Shown here in pieces: positions 1-6,405 of a stretch of DNA of 8,010 nucleotides. How positions within the stretch are numbered: position 1 is the first letter of the stretch; the number at the start of each line of letters is the position of its first letter. The stretch lies in assembly GCA_021825785.1 (NCBI GenBank), contig JAKAGP010000064.1:1-8010 (forward strand). The letters are read 5' to 3'. Both the position numbers and the translations under genes were made by a program. The notes beneath the pieces are model-generated. The model made no database searches. It worked only from the letters and a program-made list of their open reading frames with translations, and was not told the DNA's origin. The DNA is from Nitrospirota bacterium (GTDB lineage: Bacteria; Nitrospirota; Thermodesulfovibrionia; Thermodesulfovibrionales; JdFR-88).

Positions 1-566
1 AACGTGCCCGCAAGGCAGCCGGGCCCTTCCAAATGGTTCTTTAAAAAATGGTAGACGTACCATATGCCAAATAGTACACGGCTTTTTTTGTAGTATCGAC
101 TAGCGCTCCCATTTTTTCCGCTTCATTTTTGGCAATTTTGGAAATGCATATTTTCAAAGCTAATCCTTCTTTTTTGCCGTCGCCACGCCGCATACGGCAT
201 GACCTGAGCTCATGATAAAGTCAACATGAACTGTTTGTGTGGCCAATTTCATAGGCAGGCGGATTATGATAAGGGCTGGAGGGGCCTTTTTAATGGCCGA
301 AACCGGAAAGGAGTTTTTTGTTTTTCTTAGCCTGGGGTGTTTATTGAACGTTTTAAAATTGAACACTTTGAACAGGTCAGGATAAAAAATACTTTAAAAA
401 CGTGGGGTTGTAATTTTCAGTCTGAACGAAAAACACAAAATGGGCAGCGAGCGGCAAGCGAGCTAACTATGACAAATCAGAAATTCCTTACATTCGATTC
501 CCGAAGGGAATAAAAAAGGGGACTGATCCTGCCCATATCCGATCCACTTCGCTCCCCCAAAAAATA
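1..566. other. AT-rich spacer without a confident gene
   Basis: This stretch holds no gene I can support. On the minus strand a GTG-started frame of 68 codons (366-160) has no ribosome binding site. A second, overlapping minus frame runs on to a TAA at 41-43, giving a Lys-rich peptide. The two frames are in -1 register and meet at an A-AAA-AAG run (169-175, minus), so they could be one broken or frameshifted small gene, but neither resembles a family I know. Base composition is more AT-rich than the neighbouring genes. No tRNA fold, transposase or phage gene was seen. The left edge (GCCCG 6-10 with CGGGC 20-24) can form only a short hairpin. Confidence 0.5.
497..511. repeat. Short inverted repeat in the spacer
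   Basis: ATTCCC (497-502) and GGGAAT (506-511) are perfect complements around a GAA loop, giving a 6-bp hairpin followed by six A residues. No U-run follows it on either strand in the right place, so it is not a convincing terminator. It could be an operator half-site pair or chance. Confidence 0.25.
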
Positions 567-595
567 TGGCGGACGCACGAAAAAACAGCTATAAT
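567..595 (+). promoter_or_regulatory. Candidate promoter of the M42 peptidase gene
   Basis: A perfect TATAAT lies at 590-595. A poor -35-like hexamer, TGGCGG (567-572), sits 17 bases upstream of it. Transcription would begin near 602, leaving a leader of about 45 bases that contains the GGAGG ribosome binding site at 634-638. The call rests mainly on the -10 box and its placement. Confidence 0.4.
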
Positions 596-646
596 TTTTC
601 CGATTGCCTTCTGCATTGAAATCCTGGTTTCACGGAGGACACATTC

Positions 647-1720
647 ATGATGGATTCATCACTTGAACTTATAAGAGAGCTTACGGAGGCATCCGGGATC
701 TCCGGCTATGAGCGGGAGGTGCGCGATATAATCCGCAGGCATTTAAGCGGCATTGCCGGCATAGAGCAGGACGGGCTTGGCAGCATAGTATGCAGCAGGA
801 AGGGGGACTCCGACAGACCAAGGATCATGCTTGCCGGGCACATGGATGAAGTGGGTTTCATCGTCAAGCTTATAACCGATGAGGGGTTTTTGAGGTTCAG
901 CACTGTTGGCGGGTGGTGGGGGCACGTGATGCTTGCCCAGCGCGTGCTCATAAAAGGCCGCGCGGGAGATGTCATGGGGCTCATAGGTTCAAAGCCGCCC
1001 CACATACTTAACGAGGAAGACCGGAAAAAGCTCCAGGAGCCAAAGGACATGTACATCGATGTGGGGGCCACGTCGGCGGAAGAGGTCAGGTCCCTTGGCA
1101 TCCGCCCCGGAGACCCGGTGATCCCCGTCTGCCCGTTCACCGTGATGGGCACCGGAAAGACCTTCATGGGCAAGGCCTTTGACGACCGCATCGGCTGCGC
1201 CATGATGATAGACGTGATGAAGGGGCTTGTGGGCAAACGCCATCCAAACACATTGTACGCCGCAGGCACCGTCCAGGAGGAAGTGGGCCTCAGGGGAGCG
1301 CGCACCAGTTCCTGGGTGGTGGGGCCCGATGTGGGCATAACAATGGAGATAGCGGTAGCGGGCGACGTACCGGGGATAAAAAAGGAAGAGGCTCAGGCGA
1401 AGCTTGGTAAAGGCCCGGTGATACTGATACAGGACGGCTCAATGATACCTAACCTGAAGCTCAGGGACCTGTTCATCGATACGGCGGAGGAGCTAAGTAT
1501 CCCATATCAACTGGACGTCATGGAGAAGGGAGGCACGGACTCCGGGGCCATACATCTGCACAGAAGCGGGGTGCCGAGCCTGGTTCTGGGCGTGCCTACC
1601 AGGCATATACACAGCCACGCGGGCATCATGCACCGGGAAGACTATCATCACGCCGTACAACTGGTGACGGCCGTCGTCCAGCGGCTTGACGCCGCAACCG
1701 TTTCCGGACTGGTTGAATAG
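647..1720 (+). CDS. M42 family metallopeptidase (FrvX/YsdC-type dinuclear aminopeptidase)
   Basis: The 357-residue product matches the length and motifs of M42 aminopeptidases. These are cytosolic, usually large oligomeric enzymes with two zinc or cobalt ions that remove N-terminal residues from peptides; some relatives were annotated as endoglucanases (CelM). Visible motifs in order are AGHMDEVG (63-70, first metal His65 and Asp67), FDDR (178-181, bridging Asp), QEEVGLRGA (210-218, catalytic Glu211 and metal Glu212), AGDVPG (238-243), GGTDSGA (295-301) and PTRHIHS (317-323, metal His322). The usual Asp ligand before the AGD motif appears to be Glu234. GGAGG at 634-638, 8 bases from the first of two ATG codons, supports this start. 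No signal peptide is present. It seems to be transcribed alone, since the next gene is over 200 bases away. Substrate preference cannot be read from the sequence. The family assignment is firm. Confidence 0.95.
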   Translation: MMDSSLELIRELTEASGISGYEREVRDIIRRHLSGIAGIEQDGLGSIVCSRKGDSDRPRIMLAGHMDEVGFIVKLITDEGFLRFSTVGGWWGHVMLAQRVLIKGRAGDVMGLIGSKPPHILNEEDRKKLQEPKDMYIDVGATSAEEVRSLGIRPGDPVIPVCPFTVMGTGKTFMGKAFDDRIGCAMMIDVMKGLVGKRHPNTLYAAGTVQEEVGLRGARTSSWVVGPDVGITMEIAVAGDVPGIKKEEAQAKLGKGPVILIQDGSMIPNLKLRDLFIDTAEELSIPYQLDVMEKGGTDSGAIHLHRSGVPSLVLGVPTRHIHSHAGIMHREDYHHAVQLVTAVVQRLDAATVSGLVE

Positions 1721-1781
1721 GAGGATGTGATTTTAAATAAAAAATCTAATTCCAATTAATAATTGATTTCATAAAGAACAT

Positions 1782-1811
1782 TTGACATTGACACCGCACG
1801 GGCAATCTATT
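1782..1811 (+). promoter_or_regulatory. Candidate promoter with tandem TTGACA boxes
   Basis: TTGACATTGACA (1782-1793) is two perfect, adjoining -35 consensus hexamers. The best -10-like partner is TCTATT (1806-1811), 18 bases from the first hexamer, which is only a 4/6 match. If used, it would give a leader of over 130 bases for the PCu(A)C lipoprotein. A second candidate lies nearer the gene, so which one is active is open. Confidence 0.3.
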
Positions 1812-1876
1812 AGTCTTTTTCATGCTTTTTAAAAAAAACCCGGTGCCATCCTGATTGCATCTATTTCCCTAAGCCC

Positions 1877-1904
1877 GCCCATTAACCGCCAGCCCACTTA
1901 ACCG
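1877..1904. repeat. Direct repeat GCCCA(C)TTAACCG, possible operator
   Basis: GCCCATTAACCG (1877-1888) is repeated as GCCCACTTAACCG (1892-1904). The shared TTAACCG cores are 16 bases apart start to start. The first core overlaps the -35-like TTAACC of the candidate promoter at 1882-1911. Tandem half-sites with such spacing are common for response regulators, so a regulator site is possible, but no specific regulator can be named. Confidence 0.3.
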
Positions 1905-1911
1905 TTATAAA
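1882..1911 (+). promoter_or_regulatory. Candidate promoter of the PCu(A)C lipoprotein gene
   Basis: TTAACC (1882-1887, 4/6 to TTGACA) and TATAAA (1906-1911, 5/6 to TATAAT) are separated by 18 bases. Transcription would start near 1918, about 35 bases before the ATG at 1953, with the purine-rich ribosome binding site GAGGGGAG between them. A weak 4-bp hairpin (GCCC 1917-1920 with GGGC 1926-1929) would lie at the start of the message. Confidence 0.35.
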
Positions 1912-1952
1912 CGAGCGCCCATGACGGGCAGATGAGGGGAGAAACAAAAAAC

Positions 1953-2444
1953 ATGAAAAAGAGCAAAAGAGAGAAAATGAGCTCAAAAGGCATTGGAGGA
2001 TTTTTAGCCGCCGCATTTACCTTTTTGACAATTGCCATACTTGCGTCGTGCCAGAGCGGCCCGCCCCAGATCAGCATCCAGGGTGCAAGGGCCCAACTTT
2101 CACCGGCGATATACGGAGAGGCCATGGTGACAATGACTATCAACAATACTGGGGGGGCCGACGTGCTCAAAGGCGTCAGCATCGATATCCCCGGTGCCTC
2201 CGCAATGCTCCATATTATGAAGGGAAATCGCATGACGGAGGCCGCAATGGTCAAGATCCCGGGCGGAAAGGCCACTGTGTTCAAGATGGGAGGCAGCCAT
2301 ATCATGTTAGACGGCATGCCAAGGAGCATGGCCGCTGGCTCCGCATTTACCATGACCCTGTTGTTTGAGAAATCGGGCGCAAAACAGCTGCGTCTGAAAC
2401 TTGAAAAGGCCCCCGCAGCGCCCATGGCGATGCCCATGAGCTAA
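1953..2444 (+). CDS. PCu(A)C-type copper-binding lipoprotein
   Basis: This 163-residue protein resembles periplasmic PCu(A)C (formerly DUF461) copper chaperones, which bind Cu(I) and help load copper into cytochrome oxidase. A basic N-terminus and hydrophobic helix (about 14-31) end in the lipobox LASC with Cys33, so it is probably membrane-anchored. The domain spans about 40-152. Met94, His116 and Met118 fit the second half of the family motif (M-x21-H-x-M), followed by MLDGM. The first half is shortened: only Met85 or His87 can supply the first ligand, instead of an H-x10-M spacing. A Met-rich tail (APMAMPMS) ends the protein. An in-frame ATG at 1932 is possible but lies on top of the purine-rich site GAGGGGAG, so I prefer ATG 1953, 12-13 bases after it. 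No SCO, oxidase or copper-efflux gene is adjacent, so the copper role rests on the domain alone. Confidence 0.82.
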   Translation: MKKSKREKMSSKGIGGFLAAAFTFLTIAILASCQSGPPQISIQGARAQLSPAIYGEAMVTMTINNTGGADVLKGVSIDIPGASAMLHIMKGNRMTEAAMVKIPGGKATVFKMGGSHIMLDGMPRSMAAGSAFTMTLLFEKSGAKQLRLKLEKAPAAPMAMPMS

Positions 2445-2484
2445 AGATATTTTTGTTTCTCCGCCGGCAAGACAAGGGGGCAGC

Positions 2485-2550
2485 ATGAAGAATATGAAAG
2501 GTATGTGGTCATCCTTTTTTTCCTTTTCCCGGCCTCATGTTTTAAAATAA
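2485..2550 (+). CDS. Possible 21-residue mini-protein
   Basis: A short frame of 21 codons starts at an ATG preceded by AGGGGG (2475-2480, spacing 4) and ends with TAA just 30 bases before the phosphatase gene. The peptide begins MKNMKGMWSSFF, basic then aromatic, and resembles the first part of a signal peptide cut short. It could be a translated leader coupled to the phosphatase gene, the remnant of a lost exported protein (PCu(A)C genes often neighbour SCO genes, so this is speculation), or a chance frame. The evidence is only the good ribosome binding site and position. Confidence 0.22.
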   Translation: MKNMKGMWSSFFSFSRPHVLK

Positions 2551-2580
2551 GATTCATAAAGAGATCGAAAGGCGGCCGCG

Positions 2581-3165
2581 ATGGCTTATAGAGAGAAACC
2601 GCAGACTGAAAAACCCGCTCCCAAAAAAAAGACAGGCCGGAGGATCTTAACCGCCGTCATTATCATTCTTTTGATGCCGGCCGGTTATTTTCTGCTCATT
2701 TTCGGCAATGGCAATTTTCACGCTGTGACGCCGGGGGAGGCGTACAGGTGCGCCCAGCCCGATTACAACCGGCTTGAATATTACATGAAGACTTACGGGA
2801 TAAGGAGCATTGTCAACCTGCGCGGCAGTAACCCCGGCGACAAGTGGTACCAGGATGAAATAAGGTTCAGCCTGGCCAACGGGATAAAACATTATGACGT
2901 TGCTCTTTCCGCCACCACGGACCCCACAGCCGCACAGATGAGTGAGCTCATGATGATAATACGGAGCGCGCCCAGGCCGGTACTGATACACTGCAAGTCC
3001 GGGGCCGACAGGTCCGGACTGTTTGCCGCGATGTGGAAGGAAGTTGCCGACGGAGAAAACAAATCAGAGGCAGATAAACAGCTTTCGATCCGTTACGGGC
3101 ATATGCCCGTTGGAGGCACAACCGTGATGGACCATGTCTTCCTTTCATGGCAACCGGCCAGATAA
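2581..3165 (+). CDS. Membrane-anchored dual-specificity/tyrosine phosphatase
   Basis: This 194-residue protein belongs to the Cys-based phosphatases, which remove phosphate through a thiol-phosphate intermediate. The P-loop is HCKSGADRSG (137-146), with nucleophile Cys138 and phosphate-binding Arg144. Asp106 lies 32 residues before the Cys, the spacing of the general acid in VHR-type enzymes. The opening FHAVTPGEAYRCAQP (46-60) and IVNLRG (77-82) are typical of bacterial DSP-like proteins. A Lys/Arg-rich N-terminus (14-21) precedes one transmembrane helix (about 22-41), so the catalytic domain should face the periplasm. AAAGG (about 2568-2572) lies 8 bases before the ATG. Its own promoter was not found, and co-transcription with the PCu(A)C gene is plausible (136-base gap). 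The substrate is unknown; protein phosphotyrosine, phosphoinositol or sugar phosphates are all possible. The P-loop lacks the CxAGxGR form of plant glucan phosphatases. Confidence 0.88.
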   Translation: MAYREKPQTEKPAPKKKTGRRILTAVIIILLMPAGYFLLIFGNGNFHAVTPGEAYRCAQPDYNRLEYYMKTYGIRSIVNLRGSNPGDKWYQDEIRFSLANGIKHYDVALSATTDPTAAQMSELMMIIRSAPRPVLIHCKSGADRSGLFAAMWKEVADGENKSEADKQLSIRYGHMPVGGTTVMDHVFLSWQPAR

Positions 3166-3178
3166 AATCTCTGGCCGG
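3154..3178. terminator. Hairpin between convergent genes, possible weak terminator
   Basis: CCGGCCAGA (3154-3162) and TCTGGCCGG (3170-3178) form a perfect 9-bp GC-rich stem with a 7-base loop that contains the TAA stop of the phosphatase gene. It lies between two genes that converge, where a shared terminator is expected. Neither strand has a true U-run directly after the stem (the plus strand continues GAAAATAAATT), so intrinsic termination would be weak or factor-assisted. Confidence 0.4.
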
Positions 3179-3195
3179 GAAAATAAATTAAAAGA

Positions 3196-6100
3196 TCAAA
3201 AAAAGCCGACCTGGGGGCGCGTCTGTACGATGTAATACTGCCCTCCCGAAAAAGCCCCTTCGATGTCCTGGGGCGGGCCCATCGCCTCCTCCACCGCCAT
3301 GCCCAGCCTGGCTATTCCGGTTAACAGTCCGTCCCTGAATTCTTCATCCCATACCAGAGGGGTGTCAGAGTAATCCAGCACCCTTTTTACCGGAGAAGGC
3401 AGAACAAAGCTGTCATAAAGGCCTGCCCCGGCGTACCCCTCAAGGTCCTCCCCGTTGGAATCGGAGCGGAATATGAGGCCGCCGCCGAAAAGTCCCATGC
3501 TTTTGCTTGGAAAAGAAAGGGGCTTTGGCTTCCCTCCATCTTTCCTGCACACGAAATCCAGCGCCCTGCCCGGATAATTTGCGGCCAGGCTTTCTCCCAG
3601 TCCCAGCACGGCTTGGGCAAATACCTCCCCGCGGTCCCCGGAGACCGGGTTTGCGGTATGTATCACAAAACTGTAATCCGCTTTCACCACCTCCTGAATA
3701 AGGACCGACATCACAAGATCCTCATGATTAATGCCGTTCGTAATGCGGCTCAGGTACGCTCTTTCATTCCACTTAGAGGCCCATACGCTCTTTATGCATT
3801 GCCAGGCGTTTTCCCAATCAGAAGGCCAGGGAAGTCCGGCCCCGGTCATAATCTCCTTAAGCGCACTTTCCAGTTCGCCCGGCGGTGTAAGGCCAAGGAC
3901 AACTTCCTTCATGCGGGGAAGTGACCCAATGCCTTCCGCAGGCCCGGCCGCAAGCTCCTGGAGAAGCCTTTCATATTCCAGGGCAGACCGCCTGTTCGCC
4001 TCACCCGAGAGCACCTTGTCAAAAACCCCGAAAGGGAGGGCCGCCGAGCGAGGCATCTTTATCCATGAAGGGAGCCTGTCCCGAACGATCTTCAGGTTGT
4101 TGGACTTATACCCCACTTTTTGGGCGGTGAAGCCCTGCATGGCAATGGCATAGGACGTAAACCGGTGCCTTATCAGCGTGGCATGCGCCTGCCTTGCGCG
4201 CATGGGCGCTTCCTCTTCCCCCGCAGCCTCCCTGAAAGAAACAGCGTTCATTCCGTGCTCCTCAACCATAAGCAGCCGTCCCCTGAAGGATTTCAGTTCT
4301 TCCAGTTCCGGCCCGTCGAAACAAGTGGCAAAGAGCACTCCCGAGTTCCTGGCCCTTATCGCCAGATGTGAAAGGCTGTCCACGATCACGGGCGTCACTA
4401 TGGCCGCGACCCCGCGCGGTATCTCCTCATCTCCCGCCACCGAGTTTGCCGCAACGACCACCGGCCGCAAAAAGTCTTTGCCCTGTATCTCCTTAAGGGC
4501 ATTCACAACAATGACCTCTCCCACGCCTTTGCCCCCGCTTACGACCAGCCAGTCGCCCAGCCCCGCGCTTTTCCTCAACACCGGACCAAGCGCGCTTAAA
4601 AGCGCGGACAGCGCAAATACCGGGCGGCCGCGAAGGACCTCTTCCGTGAACAGATCGACCGTCCACGGCGAGGCATGGAACTCCCTGCCAAGATATGCGG
4701 CCCTGGGCTGAAGCATATCATGGAAATGCCTTGAGGCGGAGCCTATGGCCCTAAGCATACGCTCAACCGCAGCCTCCGCGCGCAAAGACCATTCCATGCC
4801 AGCATCACCCGCATTTTCAAGAAGCCGCCAGAACTTAAGCGATAAAGAGAATTCCTCGCTGGCATGCGAGAGGGAGACATTCTCAAGAGCAAACCCCGTT
4901 GCGCGGACGATCTGTAATTGGGTGAGATGCCCCAGGCTTCGTTCCACGACCTGACGGACGAAACCCTCCAGCGCCATATCCAGGAAGAGGAGGTCCCGGA
5001 CCCTGTGGGCTGGCCCTGAGGCAAAAAGCTCTTTTGAAAGCCGTCTGCGGGCTTCGAGCGCCTTTTCAAGCAAGGCCTCATTATCCTGCGTGCTCTGTTT
5101 TTCCAGGAGGAAATCCAGCAGGGACGACATGACGGCATCCAGAAGATGTTTCGCGTTTAGTACGGCAGTCCCCAGGTCGGCGCCCGAGTGCACTTCCTTA
5201 AGGATGTGAAGGAAGTGCTCAAAATCATTTATAAGGGGGTCCTTCAGATGCGGAATGAAGTCCGGGTCCGTCGTTATTGGCCTTTCATAGCTTCTGATGC
5301 GCTCCCGCGTTATGCCGCCCTGTTCGAGTTTACGGTAAAAACGGTCCAGGTCTCCGCCGGAGCGCAAAAATTCCAGGTAGGCTTCACATATCACAACATC
5401 ATCGGGCGTTGTGTTATTGTGCAGTTTCTGGTGCCACTCTTCCATGAAGTGGCCCGCCATCTCTTTTATGTGGTGCCGGTGCATGATGTTCAGCACCTCG
5501 TCCCGGACGCGCTGCGCGTTGCTGCCCCTGCCCAGGGTAGACATTGCAAGCCTTATTACCTCGCGCTCCGCAGGCCGGGCCCCGGAGAACCTGTCCGCGA
5601 GCTTCATGGTCAGCCGGTCCATGGAGTGCCCAAGCTCACGGGGCTTCGTATTATAATTTCTCTGCCAATCGAGCTGCCGCAGGGCGGAAAAACGAAGCCA
5701 GACGTAGATCAGCCACAGGCATTCGAGGTCGTCCCTTCCGATACGGTCAAGCAATTCATAACACAGGTCAAACCGGTGCATCAGGGTCCAGGACTGCTTT
5801 CCAGTCTCTTTTTCTATTATCTCGCGCGCGATGGAGTCACATGAGGCAAGCGGACCAGGAGGGGCAGGCGAAACTTCCGCGGCGGATATCCCGATACGGT
5901 AATTGCGCCCACGGTTGTTGTCCCAGCGTCCCTCATCGGGAAAGAAAAGCACAAAGTTCAGCCACTTGGCGCCGGGTGTTTTTTCAAACCTGATGATTAC
6001 CCCCCCATTTTTTCCCTCAAGCGGCGTCTGCACCGCGGAGGAACCAAAAATCCGGCTGCCCTCGGGCCAAAGATCCTGCGGGGGTATGCGCCATGGTTCC

Positions 6101-6246
6101 TGGGGGGAATCACTTATCCCCCAATGGAGGACACACTTCTTCGCAGTGTCCCCGCTTAAAGTTATCTCGGTCCTGCCAGAAAGCTCCTGCACCCGGACCG
6201 CTATGAGCACGCCTGAACCGGTCTGTATTTTTTCTTCTCTGTTCAT
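3196..6246 (-). CDS. gwd: Alpha-glucan, water dikinase (GWD) homologue
   Basis: The 1016-residue protein matches plant GWD/R1, which transfers the beta-phosphate of ATP to glucosyl residues of starch and the gamma-phosphate to water. Residues about 10-122 resemble one CBM45 starch-binding module: LHWG (40-43), Trp52, FGSSAVQTP (67-75) and WDNNRGRNYRI (108-118). The helical middle (about 135-540) carries the GWD signature EWHQKLHNNTTPDDVVI (270-286) and RSYERPITTDPDF (318-330). The phosphohistidine domain holds His627 in DSLSHLAIRARN (623-634), followed by FATCFDG. The C-terminal PPDK-like ATP-binding domain (about 705-1016) has NPVSGDRGE (866-874), GLGESLAANYPGRAL (882-896), RSDSNGEDLEG (927-937) and YIVQTRPQ (1005-1012). 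Plant GWD1 is about 1400 residues with two CBM45 modules, so this form is shorter at the N-terminus but catalytically complete. There is no signal peptide, so it is cytosolic. TAAGG lies 6 bases before the ATG; the gene ends in TGA. The water-dikinase family is far likelier than PEP synthase or PPDK. Confidence 0.93.
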   Translation of the reverse strand: MNREEKIQTGSGVLIAVRVQELSGRTEITLSGDTAKKCVLHWGISDSPQEPWRIPPQDLWPEGSRIFGSSAVQTPLEGKNGGVIIRFEKTPGAKWLNFVLFFPDEGRWDNNRGRNYRIGISAAEVSPAPPGPLASCDSIAREIIEKETGKQSWTLMHRFDLCYELLDRIGRDDLECLWLIYVWLRFSALRQLDWQRNYNTKPRELGHSMDRLTMKLADRFSGARPAEREVIRLAMSTLGRGSNAQRVRDEVLNIMHRHHIKEMAGHFMEEWHQKLHNNTTPDDVVICEAYLEFLRSGGDLDRFYRKLEQGGITRERIRSYERPITTDPDFIPHLKDPLINDFEHFLHILKEVHSGADLGTAVLNAKHLLDAVMSSLLDFLLEKQSTQDNEALLEKALEARRRLSKELFASGPAHRVRDLLFLDMALEGFVRQVVERSLGHLTQLQIVRATGFALENVSLSHASEEFSLSLKFWRLLENAGDAGMEWSLRAEAAVERMLRAIGSASRHFHDMLQPRAAYLGREFHASPWTVDLFTEEVLRGRPVFALSALLSALGPVLRKSAGLGDWLVVSGGKGVGEVIVVNALKEIQGKDFLRPVVVAANSVAGDEEIPRGVAAIVTPVIVDSLSHLAIRARNSGVLFATCFDGPELEELKSFRGRLLMVEEHGMNAVSFREAAGEEEAPMRARQAHATLIRHRFTSYAIAMQGFTAQKVGYKSNNLKIVRDRLPSWIKMPRSAALPFGVFDKVLSGEANRRSALEYERLLQELAAGPAEGIGSLPRMKEVVLGLTPPGELESALKEIMTGAGLPWPSDWENAWQCIKSVWASKWNERAYLSRITNGINHEDLVMSVLIQEVVKADYSFVIHTANPVSGDRGEVFAQAVLGLGESLAANYPGRALDFVCRKDGGKPKPLSFPSKSMGLFGGGLIFRSDSNGEDLEGYAGAGLYDSFVLPSPVKRVLDYSDTPLVWDEEFRDGLLTGIARLGMAVEEAMGPPQDIEGAFSGGQYYIVQTRPQVGFF

Positions 6247-6405
6247 GGATGCCTTACCGTCAAATGACCTTTTTATTTTGTTTTTATTTTATGGATGTCT
6301 TATTTATAGTTTACTTGAAAAACCAAAAACCTCTGCGGTTTCCGACGCCCAAAGCAAATCAAAAGGAAGGTTGCGGACTTCTCTATGGGATGTATAATTT
6401 AAAGC
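6247..6405. promoter_or_regulatory. Divergent promoter region between dikinase and Slp genes
   Basis: The two genes start back to back across 159 AT-rich bases. For the minus-strand dikinase the best -10-like box is TATAAA (plus-strand TTTATA around 6303-6308), without a convincing -35. A weak hairpin, AAACC (6327-6331) with GGTTT (6337-6341), lies upstream of that box. The plus-strand promoter is listed separately. No clear operator palindrome was seen. Confidence 0.35.
6371..6398 (+). promoter_or_regulatory. Candidate promoter of the Slp-family gene
   Basis: A perfect TATAAT (6393-6398) is paired with TTGCGG (6371-6376) at 16-base spacing. The -10 box ends only 7 bases before the ATG at 6406. 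Transcription would therefore begin at or next to the start codon, which agrees with the lack of a Shine-Dalgarno sequence there. The position argues either for a leaderless message or for a real promoter further upstream. Confidence 0.4.

Noticed and set aside
706..1338. A 210-codon minus-strand frame opposite the M42 gene
   Set aside because: It is antisense to conserved peptidase motifs, is rich in Ser/Pro/Met as expected from complementing GC-rich codons, and has no recognisable domain.
1898..2437. A 179-codon minus-strand frame opposite the PCu(A)C gene
   Set aside because: The plus strand has a lipobox, a metal motif and a ribosome binding site; the antisense product resembles no family.
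2573..2580. GCGGCCGC (NotI site) directly before the phosphatase ATG as a cloning scar
   Set aside because: Short GC-rich words are expected at this composition, the same word occurs inside the dikinase gene near 4623, and no vector sequence is present.
3154..3178. A strong intrinsic terminator for both convergent genes
   Set aside because: The 9-bp stem is good, but neither strand has a U-run after it, so I kept it only as a possible weak terminator.
5188..5844. A 218-codon plus-strand frame opposite the dikinase gene, and several shorter ones between 3507 and 6397
   Set aside because: They lie antisense to strongly conserved GWD motifs and show no domain or ribosome binding site of their own.
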